64,000 nucleotides of DNA from Virgibacillus sp. AGTR (GCF_016919725.2 NZ_JAJERH010000003.1:117424-181423), one strand, 5' to 3'. Positions 1-9,832 are shown, numbered from the stretch's first letter. Notes: generated by a model not told the origin, from the sequence alone. Numbers and translations: made by a program.

Positions 1-572
1 ACAAGTGCTGTTAAAACAATAAAGAGCAGATGAATAGATTTAGCATGTAGACCTGATATTGTTGCGTGTTCTTCATCAAATGATAGGGTAAACAACTCTT
101 TAAAAAACAAAGCAATTACAATCATTATAAACGCGGATATTCCAGCAATGGTATATAAATCATTTTTACTCACAGCAGAAACAGAACCAAATAAATAATT
201 AAACAACTCGGTGTTAAAGCCGTCAGCAAGAGAAATGAAAATAACACTTAGACCAACACCACCGGAGAGAATAATTGGAATTGCTATTTCTTGATAGGCT
301 TTATAAACACCTCTAAGCTTTTCTATAAAGATTGATCCAAAAACAGAGAAAGCCATCCCACTATACAAAGGACTTAGCATGATAGCAAATTTCTTTTCTA
401 ATAAAAGACCAAATGCTATCCCTGCTAGTGTAACATGAGATAATGCATCAGCTATTAAAGAAAGTCGTCTTACTACAATAAAAGTACCTAGTAATGGGGC
501 AATAATGCCTATTAGTAGTCCTGTTAAAAATGTATGTCGTAAAAAATCAAATTCTAAAAAGTCGGCAATCAT
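1..572 (-). CDS. znuB: Zinc/manganese ABC transporter permease, partial (ZnuB-like)
   Basis: Only the N-terminal 190 residues are in the window; the gene runs off its left edge. The protein starts MIADFLEFDFLRHTFLTG and is strongly hydrophobic, with the conserved VVRRLSLIADALSHVTLAG stretch of the ABC-3 metal permease family between the first transmembrane helices. It would form the membrane channel for the ZnuC ATPase, whose gene ends 17 bp upstream. Start is the ATG on the complement at 572, preceded by a GGAGGAAG ribosome binding site. Third gene of the znuA-znuC-znuB operon. Zinc rather than manganese is inferred from the Zur-like boxes upstream of znuA. Confidence 0.9.
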   Translation of the reverse strand, partial: MIADFLEFDFLRHTFLTGLLIGIIAPLLGTFIVVRRLSLIADALSHVTLAGIAFGLLLEKKFAIMLSPLYSGMAFSVFGSIFIEKLRGVYKAYQEIAIPIILSGGVGLSVIFISLADGFNTELFNYLFGSVSAVSKNDLYTIAGISAFIMIVIALFFKELFTLSFDEEHATISGLHAKSIHLLFIVLTAL

Positions 573-589
573 ACTTCTTCCTCCAAAGG

Positions 590-1345
590 TTAATGATCGT
601 GTGTAATGATATTTACATGATGGCCATGTAGACGAGATAAATCTGTATCTGTTAAAGCTTGATATTCTTCTGGATTCCCATGGAAATGCAGGGTTTTATT
701 CAAACATACTATTTCAGTGGCATGCTTAGTCATGGTTCCTGTATCATGTGTAACCATTAACATGGTAATCTTTTTCTGACTATTTAATTGATATAATAAT
801 TCGTAAAATCGCTGCACATTTTCTTTATCGACGCCAACAGTTGGTTCATCAAGAATTAATAATTCAGGATCATTTACGAGTGCTCTAGCGATAAAAATAC
901 GTTGCTGTTGGCCACCGGACAGGTTGCCAATATTTTCATGTGTGTATGCTCCCATGCCAACCTGTGCAATCGCATCGATTATTTTTGCTTTATGCTTTCT
1001 AGTAAAGAATTTAAAATACCCGACTTTTGCAGTCAAGCCCATAGATACTACTTCAAACACCGTAGCAGGAAAACCTTTATTAAAGGAATTGGCTTTTTGT
1101 GAAACAAAGCCAATTTTATTCCAATCTGAAAAGTGTTCTAGTGATTGACCAAAAAGCTCAACGGAACCTGTATCTGGTTTTTGCAGGCCAAGAATGATCT
1201 TGATTAACGTTGTTTTCCCCCCACCATTAGGTCCGATTAGGCCCATAAACGAACCACGCGGAATAGCAAAATTGATATGATCGAGTACTTTTTTATTCTC
1301 ATATGAAAAGTCAATGTCTTTCATTGTAACAATAGTCTCTGCCAT
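590..1345 (-). CDS. znuC: Zinc ABC transporter ATP-binding protein (ZnuC-like)
   Basis: 251-residue ABC ATPase. Walker A GPNGGGKTT lies near residues 38-46, the LSGGQQQR signature near 142-149, and Walker B LLILDEPT near 160-168, followed by a switch His (MVTHD). It powers metal import with the adjacent permease and the lipoprotein ZnuA. The C-terminus is His-rich (LHGHHVNIITHDH), as in other zinc and manganese transporter ATPases. The length is normal. It sits 51 bp downstream of znuA in the same operon. Confidence 0.92.
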   Translation of the reverse strand: MAETIVTMKDIDFSYENKKVLDHINFAIPRGSFMGLIGPNGGGKTTLIKIILGLQKPDTGSVELFGQSLEHFSDWNKIGFVSQKANSFNKGFPATVFEVVSMGLTAKVGYFKFFTRKHKAKIIDAIAQVGMGAYTHENIGNLSGGQQQRIFIARALVNDPELLILDEPTVGVDKENVQRFYELLYQLNSQKKITMLMVTHDTGTMTKHATEIVCLNKTLHFHGNPEEYQALTDTDLSRLHGHHVNIITHDH

Positions 1346-1396
1346 ATATTTACTCCTTTCCGAAATTCAACGAATGAGGCGCATGCTAAAAACGGC

Positions 1397-2359
1397 TCAT
1401 TTCGTTACTGTATCTAGTGTTTGTAAATTTTGTCTCATTAATGACAGATAATCCTCTTTATTCGCTACATCCTCTTCCGTTAACACAGCTAAGTTATGAA
1501 TGGTTACCGCTTCTGCTCCGATATGTTCTTGTATAATTTTAGATACTCGGTTGGAGGTATTTTGTTCAAAAATTAAATAATCAAGTTGATACTCATTTGC
1601 TTGTTCAATAATTTTTGTTAACTCCTTTTGGGATGGCTCACTGCTCGATGACAAACCATTAATGGAAATTTGTTCAAGGCCATAACGATCCTCCCAATAC
1701 CCATACGCTGCATGAGAAACTAATATATGCTTATTCTCTTTATTAGTTAGTACCTGTTTAAACGCATTGTCCAATTCATATAGCTGAGATTCGAGGTTTG
1801 CAAAGTTCGTTTCATACAATTTTTGTTTATCTGGATTTAATGTAATGAGTTCATCTTTAATTAATTCGGCTAATTGCACCATTCGTAAAGGGTCTAACCA
1901 AATGTGAGGATCATGATCACCGTGATCGTGTCCGTCATGTGAGTGATCAGCATGTTTTTCATTATGGCTACTGTGCTCACCATCCACTTCAGTATGAAAT
2001 AATGATTCCTGTTCTCCTAGTTCAATAAGGGCTACGTCTTCTGCAGAGAGCGCATCGGCTGCACTTTCAGCAAAACCCTCCATACCAGCGCCAAGGTAAA
2101 TAAATGCGTTACTCTTTGCAATTTCCGTAATATCCTTGGAGGTGGGCTCATACGTGTGGGCATCTACTCCAGCAGGATAAACGGATTGAATATCAGCCGT
2201 ATCTCCAGCTATTTGTTCAACAGCAAATTGAATGGGGTAGATTGAAGTATAGATGGTCAAATCCCCATTCTTCTTCGTAGATGCTTTATTAGAGGAACAT
2301 CCAGTAAAGATGATTCCTACTATAATAATAGAAATAAGAACGATGTAAGACTTTTTCAC
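1397..2359 (-). CDS. znuA: Zinc-binding lipoprotein of ABC transporter (ZnuA-like)
   Basis: 320-residue cluster A-I substrate-binding protein. A hydrophobic signal ends in lipobox FTGC with the lipidated Cys at residue 21. Metal ligands include His68 (AHTYEP), and a flexible His/Asp loop at about residues 129-152 holds roughly nine His, typical of zinc rather than manganese receptors. It captures zinc outside the membrane and delivers it to ZnuB. A GGGAGG site precedes the ATG. First gene of the operon, probably repressed by Zur through the two boxes at 2400-2437. Confidence 0.93.
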   Translation of the reverse strand: MKKSYIVLISIIIVGIIFTGCSSNKASTKKNGDLTIYTSIYPIQFAVEQIAGDTADIQSVYPAGVDAHTYEPTSKDITEIAKSNAFIYLGAGMEGFAESAADALSAEDVALIELGEQESLFHTEVDGEHSSHNEKHADHSHDGHDHGDHDPHIWLDPLRMVQLAELIKDELITLNPDKQKLYETNFANLESQLYELDNAFKQVLTNKENKHILVSHAAYGYWEDRYGLEQISINGLSSSSEPSQKELTKIIEQANEYQLDYLIFEQNTSNRVSKIIQEHIGAEAVTIHNLAVLTEEDVANKEDYLSLMRQNLQTLDTVTK

Positions 2360-2399
2360 GTTTTTGTTCCTCCCTGTTCAAATGTCTTCCATTATATTA

Positions 2400-2437
2400 C
2401 CGTAATCATTACGAAATGTAAATAGGAATGATTACGA
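2400..2437. promoter_or_regulatory. Two Zur-like operator boxes upstream of znuA
   Basis: CCGTAATCATTACGA at 2400-2414 is a 7-1-7 inverted repeat that matches the B. subtilis Zur box (TCGTAATnATTACGA) except at its first base. A second copy, TAGGAATGATTACGA at 2423-2437, differs at two positions. Their centres are 23 bp apart, about two helical turns. They lie 40-80 bp upstream of znuA, so zinc-dependent repression of the operon is likely. Fur and PerR boxes have a similar layout, but the TAATnATTA core favours Zur. Confidence 0.75.
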
Positions 2438-2584
2438 TTGATTTAGCTGATTAGTAGTCCTTTCGAAATAATTTCGATATGAATGAATTATAGTAGGAAA
2501 AAATCATTTAAAAATGCTAAAATAACTTTATAATAAATGAGTAGAAAGAAAAATTAAATTTTTTAAAATATAGGGGGCGTGTAA

Positions 2585-3505
2585 GTGGAACAGCTAATGC
2601 GCAGCTTCTTCTTATTCTTATCAAAAAATAAATCGTTAACGAAATTAGCCAAAAGGTATGGTTTTAAATTTGGAGCTGGAAGATTTGTAGCTGGTGAAAC
2701 CATTGAGCAGGCATCTCGAAAAATAAAGGGAATGAATGCAGCTGGATTTGTAGTAACGGTGGATCATTTAGGTGAATTTATTGATAATGAACAAGAAGCT
2801 AGAGAGTCTGCTAAGGAATGTGTCCACGCCATAACAGTGTTAGCTAAGGAAGAATTAAATGCTGAACTATCACTGAAGCTTACTTCAATTGGATTAGATA
2901 TATCCAGAGAACTTGTCATGCAGAACATGCGAATGATTTTAGATGTGGCTAAACAGCATCAAGTTAACGTTACTATTGATATGGAGGATTTTGAACGGAC
3001 TGAACAAACGTTACATATATTTAAAGAGCTTCGAAATGAATATAGTAATATTGGAACTGTACTACAGGCTTATTTATATCGAGTAGAAGCGGATATTGAA
3101 GAGTTAAACGCCTTTGATCCATACTTACGACTTGTGAAAGGAGCATATAAGGAGTCACATGAAGTAGCATTTCCAGAGAAAAAAGATGTTGACGAAAATT
3201 ATAGGAAGATTATTAAATTAAACTTGCTTCAAGGCAATTATACTGCAATAGCAACCCATGACGAAGCTATTATTAACTATGTAAAACAATTAGAGCTAGA
3301 GTATCGTATTCCAAAAGAGCGCTTCGAATTCCAAATGCTTTATGGAATTCGGATTGATTTGCAAAAGGAGCTTTTAAACGAAGGATATACGATGCGTGTC
3401 TATGTCCCTTATGGAAGGGATTGGTATGGTTATAACATGCGACGACTTGCTGAACGTCCAGCGAATGTGATGTTTGTATTGAAAGGAATCGTAAATAAGA
3501 AATAG
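2585..3505 (+). CDS. fadM: Proline dehydrogenase (FadM/PutB type)
   Basis: 306-residue single-domain FAD enzyme that oxidises proline to pyrroline-5-carboxylate. The fold is a TIM barrel. The late motifs RLVKGAYKE (near residue 185) and the C-terminal YVPYG-x-WYGYNMRRLAERP carry substrate- and flavin-binding residues typical of monofunctional proline dehydrogenases. Start is GTG at 2585 behind TAGGGGGCG. The gene sits upstream of fadNAE, as yusM/fadM does beside the B. subtilis fad genes. Whether it feeds proline catabolism or the fatty acid regulon cannot be decided here. Confidence 0.93.
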   Translation: MEQLMRSFFLFLSKNKSLTKLAKRYGFKFGAGRFVAGETIEQASRKIKGMNAAGFVVTVDHLGEFIDNEQEARESAKECVHAITVLAKEELNAELSLKLTSIGLDISRELVMQNMRMILDVAKQHQVNVTIDMEDFERTEQTLHIFKELRNEYSNIGTVLQAYLYRVEADIEELNAFDPYLRLVKGAYKESHEVAFPEKKDVDENYRKIIKLNLLQGNYTAIATHDEAIINYVKQLELEYRIPKERFEFQMLYGIRIDLQKELLNEGYTMRVYVPYGRDWYGYNMRRLAERPANVMFVLKGIVNKK

Positions 3506-3854
3506 GATGGATATTGTCTTCATAATATTTACCTAGCATCATTAATTTACTTATATTAAAGCAGTACGGATACAGTTGATAAGTTCCAAACAAGTGAACA
3601 TAACACTTGCTTTATCGATGCATATAACTGGTAGGAAGTACGTATAGTAGCTAAAGGCTTCCATTTAAGAAACCAAATAAGGAAATGATGAGGAGAGTAG
3701 CAACAACCGTGGTACGTGATAAAAATTTTTATAAATGGATTGCGAAAAATCTGTAAATACTTTATAGTTATAGATAAGTAGATAGGAAACTATCTTTTAT
3801 TTTTCGAAGTAAAATGAATGAGTATTCATTCAAAAGGAGATTGGGGGATAAAGT
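3506..3854. other. Intergenic region fadM-fadN with FadR control
   Basis: 349 bp without a convincing gene. The only clear signals are the FadR palindrome at 3815-3832 and the fadN ribosome binding site (AAAGGAG, 3833-3839). A 24-codon ORF near 3688 has no recognisable features. No clean -35/-10 pair was found, though AT-rich sequence just before the palindrome may hold the promoter. Confidence 0.5.
3815..3832. promoter_or_regulatory. FadR operator
   Basis: TGAATGAGTATTCATTCA matches the B. subtilis FadR (YsiA) consensus TGAATGAmTAnTCATTCA at every fixed position, with G at the degenerate 'm' site, so both 8-bp arms are perfect. It lies 22 bp before fadN. FadR is a TetR-type repressor released by long-chain acyl-CoA, so the fadNAE operon should be induced by fatty acids. 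Confidence 0.9.
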
Positions 3855-6254
3855 ATGAAGCAATCAATCAGGCGTGCAGCTGTTTTAGGGTCTGGTGTTA
3901 TGGGATCTGGAATTGCTGCTCACTTGGCTAATGTTGGAATTCCTACATTAATGCTTGATATTGCACCAAAACAATTAACGAAAGATGAAGAACAAAAAGG
4001 TCTTACCTTGGATGATCGTGTTGTTCGGAATAGAATTGCAGCACAAAGTAAGCAAGCACTTCTAAAGCAGAAGCCATCACCACTTACTACGAGGCAGAGC
4101 CTCGACTTAATTGAAATTGGGAATATGGATGATGATATGGAGAGGCTTGCAGAGGTAGACTGGATTATTGAAGTTGTAGTTGAAAATCTGGACGTTAAGA
4201 AGAAAGTATTTGCAAATGTAGATAAATATCGAAAACAAGGTACGATTGTTACTTCGAACACTTCGGGTATATCCATTGAAGCAATGGCAAGTGATTGTTC
4301 AGTAGATTTTCGAAAGCACTTTTTAGGAACACATTTTTTTAATCCACCACGCTATTTAAAGTTATTAGAAGTAATACCTACGAAGGATACCGATCCAGAA
4401 GTATTAGCATTTATGAAAGCGTTTGGAGAGAATGTGTTAGGTAAAGGAGTAGTGGAAGCAAAGGATACGCCTAATTTTATCGCTAACCGTATTGGCACCT
4501 ATGGGTTGTTAGTAACGGTTCGTGAAATGCTAAGAGGAGGCTATAGTGTAGGAGAAGTGGATTCTGTTACAGGGCCAATGATTGGGCGACCGAAAAGTGC
4601 AACATTTCGAACCCTTGATGTCGTGGGGCTGGATACCTTCATTCATGTAGCGAAAAATGTGTATGACCAAGTTGAAGGTGAAGAGAAAGAAATATTTGAT
4701 ATACCTAACTTTGTCATGGAAATGAAGGAAAAAGGCTGGCTAGGTGCTAAGTCTGGTCAAGGATTCTTCTTTAAGAAAAAAGATAAAAGTGGCAGTACAA
4801 TTTATGAATTAAATCCAGAAACACTAGAATATGAGAATCGCAAAAAACTTAAAACAGCTGCTACTGAAATGGCGAAGCAGGAAAAAGGGTCTCGTCGGAA
4901 ATTGAAAACGCTTATATCGAATAAAGGAGATCGTGCAGGTGATCTCGTATGGTCCATTCTGAAGCCGGTTTTCATTTATTCTGCAGAGCTTACTGGAGAG
5001 ATTGCAGATGATATTGTAGCAGTCGATGAGGCTATGAGATGGGGATTCGGATGGGAAATAGGACCATTTGAAACATGGGATGCAATTGGTTTGCGAAAAT
5101 CAGTGGAGCGAATGCAAGCTGAAGGCGAACGTATTCCTGAATGGGTATTACAATTATTAGCAGATGGAAATGAAACATTCTATAAAACAGATAATGGCAA
5201 TGTTTATTATTATGACGAAGGTACGTATAAACAACAGAAGTTTAATAAAAAGGAAATTAATCTAAAGCGATTAAAAGATGTGAATGGCATCATAAAAAAG
5301 AATGTCGGAGCTAGTTTCATAGATCTTGGAGATGGAGTAGCGGGATTAGAGTTCCATTCACAAAGTAATGCTATAGGCCTTGATATTATCCAAATGGTTA
5401 ATTATGCACTGGAAGAGGTTAGTAAGAATTATGAAGGACTAGTTATTGGGAATCAAGGGAAAAATTTCTGTGTTGGAGCTAACTTAGGAATGATGCTGAT
5501 GGAAGCACAAGACGATAATTTCTTTGAACTGGATATGGTTATTCGTCAATTTCAAAATATGGCAATGGCCATCAAGTATGCTGATAAACCAGTAGTAACT
5601 GCTCCGTTTAATATGACACTTGGTGGCGGTGCAGAAGTATCTCTACCAGCTGCATCCATACAAGCATCAGCTGAAACCTATATGGGGCTAGTTGAGTTTG
5701 GAGTTGGGTTAATACCAGGTGGCGGAGGAACAAAGGAGCTATATCTGAAGCAACTTCGAAATATGCCAAAAGGGATTCATTTCGACTTAACAAAAGTGGC
5801 AAATGACGTATTTGAAAAAGTTGCTATGGCTAAAGTATCAACTTCGGCTGCCGAAGCTCGTGATAATGGCTACTTGGATCAAAGAGACAAAATTAGTGTT
5901 AATCCTGATCATCTTTTATATGATGCGAAGGAAAATGTGTTAGCTCTTGCGAAGTCTGGTTACCGAGCACCAATACGTGAAAAGATTCCGGTTGTAGGTG
6001 ATCCTGGCTATGCAGCAATGCTTTTGGGAGTTAAGTCATTACAGCTCAGTGGGTATGCATCAGAACATGATGTTAAGATTGCAGAAAAGCTAGCATATGT
6101 TTTATCTGGTGGAAGGATCAAAGAAGGAACAAAGATTGATGAGCAGGTCATGCTTGATCTAGAAAGAGAAGCATTTTTAAGTTTAATCGGAGAGCCCAAA
6201 ACACAACAACGGATGCAGCACATGCTAGTAAAAGGGAAACCATTACGTAATTAA
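3855..6254 (+). CDS. fadN: 3-hydroxyacyl-CoA dehydrogenase / enoyl-CoA hydratase
   Basis: 799-residue bifunctional beta-oxidation enzyme. The N-terminal Rossmann motif LGSGVMGSGIAAHLANVG (near residues 11-28) binds NAD. The dehydrogenase catalytic His is in GTHFFNPPRYLKLLEVI (near 160), and EAKDTPNFIANRIG follows. The C-terminal half carries the crotonase fold with an oxyanion-hole region GKNFCVGANLGMM and GGGAEVSLPAA (near 530-590). It catalyses hydration and NAD-dependent oxidation of acyl-CoA intermediates. First gene of the FadR-controlled fadN-fadA-fadE operon; GGAGATTGGGGGAT precedes the ATG. The length matches FadN of Bacillus. Confidence 0.95.
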   Translation: MKQSIRRAAVLGSGVMGSGIAAHLANVGIPTLMLDIAPKQLTKDEEQKGLTLDDRVVRNRIAAQSKQALLKQKPSPLTTRQSLDLIEIGNMDDDMERLAEVDWIIEVVVENLDVKKKVFANVDKYRKQGTIVTSNTSGISIEAMASDCSVDFRKHFLGTHFFNPPRYLKLLEVIPTKDTDPEVLAFMKAFGENVLGKGVVEAKDTPNFIANRIGTYGLLVTVREMLRGGYSVGEVDSVTGPMIGRPKSATFRTLDVVGLDTFIHVAKNVYDQVEGEEKEIFDIPNFVMEMKEKGWLGAKSGQGFFFKKKDKSGSTIYELNPETLEYENRKKLKTAATEMAKQEKGSRRKLKTLISNKGDRAGDLVWSILKPVFIYSAELTGEIADDIVAVDEAMRWGFGWEIGPFETWDAIGLRKSVERMQAEGERIPEWVLQLLADGNETFYKTDNGNVYYYDEGTYKQQKFNKKEINLKRLKDVNGIIKKNVGASFIDLGDGVAGLEFHSQSNAIGLDIIQMVNYALEEVSKNYEGLVIGNQGKNFCVGANLGMMLMEAQDDNFFELDMVIRQFQNMAMAIKYADKPVVTAPFNMTLGGGAEVSLPAASIQASAETYMGLVEFGVGLIPGGGGTKELYLKQLRNMPKGIHFDLTKVANDVFEKVAMAKVSTSAAEARDNGYLDQRDKISVNPDHLLYDAKENVLALAKSGYRAPIREKIPVVGDPGYAAMLLGVKSLQLSGYASEHDVKIAEKLAYVLSGGRIKEGTKIDEQVMLDLEREAFLSLIGEPKTQQRMQHMLVKGKPLRN

Positions 6255-6273
6255 TGAAAAAGGGGGAAACATT

Positions 6274-7449
6274 GTGAAGGAAGCAGTCATTGTTGCAGGT
6301 GCAAGGACCCCTGTAGGAAAAGCAAAAAAAGGATCGCTTGCCAATTCTAGACCGGATGATTTGGCAGCGATAACAATAAAGGAAACCTTAAAACGAGCAG
6401 GGGATTACGATGGAAATATCGATGATGTCATAATTGGCTGTGCAATGCCTGAAGCAGAACAGGGAATGAATATGGCGCGTAATATCGCTGGGCTTGCAGG
6501 CCTGAAGCATGACGTACCAGGGATTACAATTAATCGCTACTGTTCCTCGGGATTACAAAGTATAGCGTATGCAGCTGAACGAATTATGGTAGGTGCTAGT
6601 GACACGATAATAGCTGGTGGAGCAGAATCAATGAGTCTAATCCCGATGGCTGGCCATGTCATTAAGCCTAATACAAAGCTTGTTCAGGATGCACCGGGTT
6701 ACTATATGGGAATGGGCCATACAGCCGAAGAAGTAGCAAATCGTTTCAACATCTCCAGAGAAGATCAGGATGCGTTTGCTGTTCGTAGTCATGAGCATGC
6801 AGGGAAAGCGCTAAAAGAAGGAAAGTTTAAGGATGAAATTGTTCCAGTAGAAGTTATTCACCGTTTTATTAACGCCAAGCATAAGCCAGAAGAAAAGCAA
6901 ATAACGTTTTCGATGGATGAAGGTGTGCGTGAAGGAACTTCAATGGATATTCTAAATAAATTGAAGCCAGCTTTTCATGTGCAGGGAACCGTTACAGCAG
7001 GCAATTCATCACAAATGAGTGATGGTGCAGCATCAGTACTTGTAATGGACCGTGAGAAAGCGGAAGCAGAAGGATTAAAACCCATTGTTAAATTTCGATC
7101 ATTTGCAGTAGCTGGAGTAGAGCCGGAAATTATGGGGGTAGGTCCAGTAAAAGCCATTCCTAAAGCATTAAAAATTGCTGGACTTGAATTATCTGATATT
7201 GGTTTATTTGAATTAAATGAAGCATTTGCTTCACAGTCAGTTCGAGTAATTGAAGCATTGGGTTTAGATATCGATAAAGTGAATGTAAACGGTGGAGCGA
7301 TTGCTTTAGGGCATCCACTAGGAATGACTGGTACAAAGCTAACGTTAAGTTTAATGCATGAAATGAAGAGACAGCAAATACAATATGGAGTTGTAACGAT
7401 GTGTATAGGTGGCGGAATGGGAGCCGCTGGAGTATTTGAACTAATTTGA
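6274..7449 (+). CDS. fadA: Acetyl-CoA C-acyltransferase (thiolase)
   Basis: 391-residue thiolase II. The nucleophilic Cys is in NRYCSSGLQS (near residue 92), the active-site His in GHPLGMTG and the second Cys in MCIGGGMGAA near the C-terminus. It cleaves 3-ketoacyl-CoA to acetyl-CoA and a shortened acyl-CoA. Start is GTG at 6274 behind AAAGGGGGAAAC. It lies 19 bp after fadN, so it is co-transcribed. Confidence 0.95.
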   Translation: MKEAVIVAGARTPVGKAKKGSLANSRPDDLAAITIKETLKRAGDYDGNIDDVIIGCAMPEAEQGMNMARNIAGLAGLKHDVPGITINRYCSSGLQSIAYAAERIMVGASDTIIAGGAESMSLIPMAGHVIKPNTKLVQDAPGYYMGMGHTAEEVANRFNISREDQDAFAVRSHEHAGKALKEGKFKDEIVPVEVIHRFINAKHKPEEKQITFSMDEGVREGTSMDILNKLKPAFHVQGTVTAGNSSQMSDGAASVLVMDREKAEAEGLKPIVKFRSFAVAGVEPEIMGVGPVKAIPKALKIAGLELSDIGLFELNEAFASQSVRVIEALGLDIDKVNVNGGAIALGHPLGMTGTKLTLSLMHEMKRQQIQYGVVTMCIGGGMGAAGVFELI

Positions 7450-7523
7450 ACTACTCGATGACTAGGAAACGATTAATTTAAGATAATCACATCGGTATTT
7501 CAGAAAAAATAAAGAAGGGATAG

Positions 7524-9314
7524 ATGAAAATGAGTGAAACGAAGGAGAAGGTGTTTAAAGGTGGCGGTTTTTTAGTAGAAGATTTATCGAGTGATGATGT
7601 AATAACACCGGAAGATTTTACAGAAGAACATAAGATGATTGCAAAAACGACAGAAGAATTCGTATCCGGTGAAGTCCTTCCGAAATTAGAGAATTTGGAG
7701 AATCATGAGTTTGAACATTCCGTAGATTTATTAAAGAAAGCAGGAGAATTAGGATTACTTGGAGCCGATGTTCCGGAAGAGTATGGCGGGTTAGGATTAG
7801 ATAAAATTAGTTCGTCGCTAATTACAGAGAAATTTTCACGCGCTGGTGGTTTTTCTGTAACACATGGTGCCCATGTCGGCATCGGTTCTTTACCAATTGT
7901 TTTCTTTGGAAACGAACAACAAAAACAAACCTATTTACCTAAACTGGCAACTGGAGAATTGTTAGCTGCATATGCATTGACAGAGCCTAGCTCTGGTTCC
8001 GATGCGCTCGGTGCAAAAACAACAGCAAAATTAAATGAAGCCGGAACACACTATATACTAAATGGTGAAAAGCAATGGATCACCAATTCAGCCTTTGCAG
8101 ATGTATTTGTTGTATACGCAAAAATTGATGGTGAGCACTTTTCAGCGTTTATTGTGGAAAGGGACTTTCCAGGTGTATCTACCGGACCGGAAGAAAAGAA
8201 AATGGGGATAAAGAGTTCCTCTACGCGTACATTAATCTTGGAAGATGCTGAAGTTCCAGTAGAAAATTTATTAGGAGAAAAGGGACGTGGCCATATTATA
8301 GCGTTCAATATTTTAAATGTAGGGCGTTATAAGCTAGCTATTGGCGGAGTTGGTGGTTCAAAGAGAGCGCTGGAATTAGCTGTAAAATATGTGAATGAGC
8401 GTAAGCAATTTAATACACCAATCTCCAGCTTCTCTTTAACACAAGAAAAACTAGCTACGATTGCTGCAGAGACGTATGCGAATGAAAGCTCTGTTTACCG
8501 AACCGTCGGATTGTTCGAACAGCGTATGGGAGCTTTAACACAAGAACAATTAAATGATGGTAGAGAAGTGGCACGAGCTATTGCAGAGTATCAGATTGAA
8601 TGTTCCATGAATAAATATACGTGTACGGAATTACTAGATTATGCGGCAGATGAAGCAGTTCAAATGCATGGTGGATATGGATTTATGCAAGAATATGAAG
8701 TGGAACGTATCTATCGTGACTCGCGAATAAATCGTATTTTTGAGGGAACTAACGAAATTAATCGTTTACTCGTTCCAGGCACGCTATTGAAAAAGGCGAT
8801 GAAAGGCGAGCTACCACTTCTTCAAAAAGCACAGGCACTCCAAGAAGAGCTGATGATGCTTATGCCGGAAGAGGTAGGTACTGAAACACTTGAGCAAGAA
8901 AAGCATCTACTGAAAAATGCGAAGAAAATTGTCTTACTTGGTGCAGGGCTTGCAGCTCAAAAATATATGCAAAAAATAGAAAAAGAACAAGAAATATTAG
9001 TGAATTTAGCAGATATGGTAGCTGAGGTTTACAATATGGAAGCTGCTATTCTACGTACTGAAAAGGCAATTAAAAAAGATGGAGAAGCAAAGCATAAACA
9101 AAAGCTACTCTATACGCAAGTATTCGTACAAGAAGCATTTAATCGTATAGAAGCTGATGCAAAAGAAACATTAATTGCTGTAGAAGAAGGAGATACACTA
9201 AGAATGATGTTATCTTCATTACGGAAGCTAACTCGCCATACGCCTACAAATGTAATTGCCAAGAAACGAGAAATAGCAAAGCAAATTATTAAAGAAGAAA
9301 AATATGTGTTGTAA
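7524..9314 (+). CDS. fadE: Acyl-CoA dehydrogenase
   Basis: 596-residue flavoenzyme for the first step of beta-oxidation. The middle domain has YALTEPSSGSDA and the C-terminal helical domain ends with the family signature QMHGGYGFMQEYEVERIYRDSR in its usual place, followed by GTNEI. A C-terminal extension of about 170 residues makes it longer than short-chain homologs but matches Bacillus FadE. In-frame ATGs lie at 7524 and 7530; the GAAGGG site fits either. It is 74 bp after fadA, probably the last gene of the operon. Confidence 0.95.
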   Translation: MKMSETKEKVFKGGGFLVEDLSSDDVITPEDFTEEHKMIAKTTEEFVSGEVLPKLENLENHEFEHSVDLLKKAGELGLLGADVPEEYGGLGLDKISSSLITEKFSRAGGFSVTHGAHVGIGSLPIVFFGNEQQKQTYLPKLATGELLAAYALTEPSSGSDALGAKTTAKLNEAGTHYILNGEKQWITNSAFADVFVVYAKIDGEHFSAFIVERDFPGVSTGPEEKKMGIKSSSTRTLILEDAEVPVENLLGEKGRGHIIAFNILNVGRYKLAIGGVGGSKRALELAVKYVNERKQFNTPISSFSLTQEKLATIAAETYANESSVYRTVGLFEQRMGALTQEQLNDGREVARAIAEYQIECSMNKYTCTELLDYAADEAVQMHGGYGFMQEYEVERIYRDSRINRIFEGTNEINRLLVPGTLLKKAMKGELPLLQKAQALQEELMMLMPEEVGTETLEQEKHLLKNAKKIVLLGAGLAAQKYMQKIEKEQEILVNLADMVAEVYNMEAAILRTEKAIKKDGEAKHKQKLLYTQVFVQEAFNRIEADAKETLIAVEEGDTLRMMLSSLRKLTRHTPTNVIAKKREIAKQIIKEEKYVL

Positions 9315-9402
9315 TATATCATGCTGAGACAACAGCCCATTAAATGAACGAAACATCGACACTAAGACAAAAGAATGAAGAAACAATTAAAAACGAACGA
9401 TG

Positions 9403-9682
9403 TGGTACCACCCCCCCTGAAGTTAGAGTGAAAACTAATTTCAGGGGGGTTTTGTGGCTAAATATAGTGAAGAATATAAAGTGAAGGTTGTGAACTACTA
9501 AGGCTAGAGAATGCCTACTTAAAAAAGCTAAAAGCTTTTCGGGAGAATCCGAATGCCTTCTACGAAAAGCACAGGCAAAGGTGGCATTCGAACTCAAAGA
9601 AGAAGGATTCCGATTAAAAGATATTTTTCTTGTTGTGGGTATTCCTGAAGCTACCTATCACTATCATGTAAAAAACATGTAA
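9403..9682 (+). pseudogene. IS3-family (IS150-type) insertion sequence remnant
   Basis: A left-end-like sequence with a long hairpin (CCCCCCTGAAGTTAG at 9410-9424 against CTAATTTCAGGGGGG) is followed by GTG at 9454 encoding MAKYSEEYKVKVVNYY and a stop. After an internal deletion there is an orfA-like end (RLENAYLKKLKAFRENPNAF) and, in another frame, an orfB start (FELKEEGFRLKDIFLVVGIP, then TYHYHV) that stops at 9682. These are typical of IS150-group transposases. Most of the element and its right end are gone, so it is inactive. The hairpin could still stop transcription from fadE. Confidence 0.75.
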
Positions 9683-9697
9683 GAAGGCACATATACT

Positions 9698-9832
9698 TCA
9701 GAAATCTTCCGGCATTATCTTCTTCAATCGTTGTACAAAACCTGATTCTCGAGCAACATTGCGAAGTTCAGAAATAGATAAAATATCGTGCACACTCTTT
9801 ACAAACGAGTCAAAATGATATTGCTTAGCCAT
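9698..9832 (-). pseudogene. IS4-like transposase N-terminal fragment
   Basis: A 44-residue reading on the minus strand starts MAKQYHFDSFVKSVHDILS and contains ARESGFVQRLKK, resembling the N-terminal ARExGFxQR segment of IS4-family transposases. A good site (TTTGGAGGGATTACGTATG) precedes the ATG at 9832, but the protein stops after PEDF where a full transposase would continue for hundreds of residues. It lies against the IS3 remnant, so two elements collided or decayed here. Confidence 0.55.

Noticed and set aside
3688..3762. 24-codon ORF before fadN
   Set aside because: Short, without similarity or clear promoter; the FadR region explains the conservation expected here.
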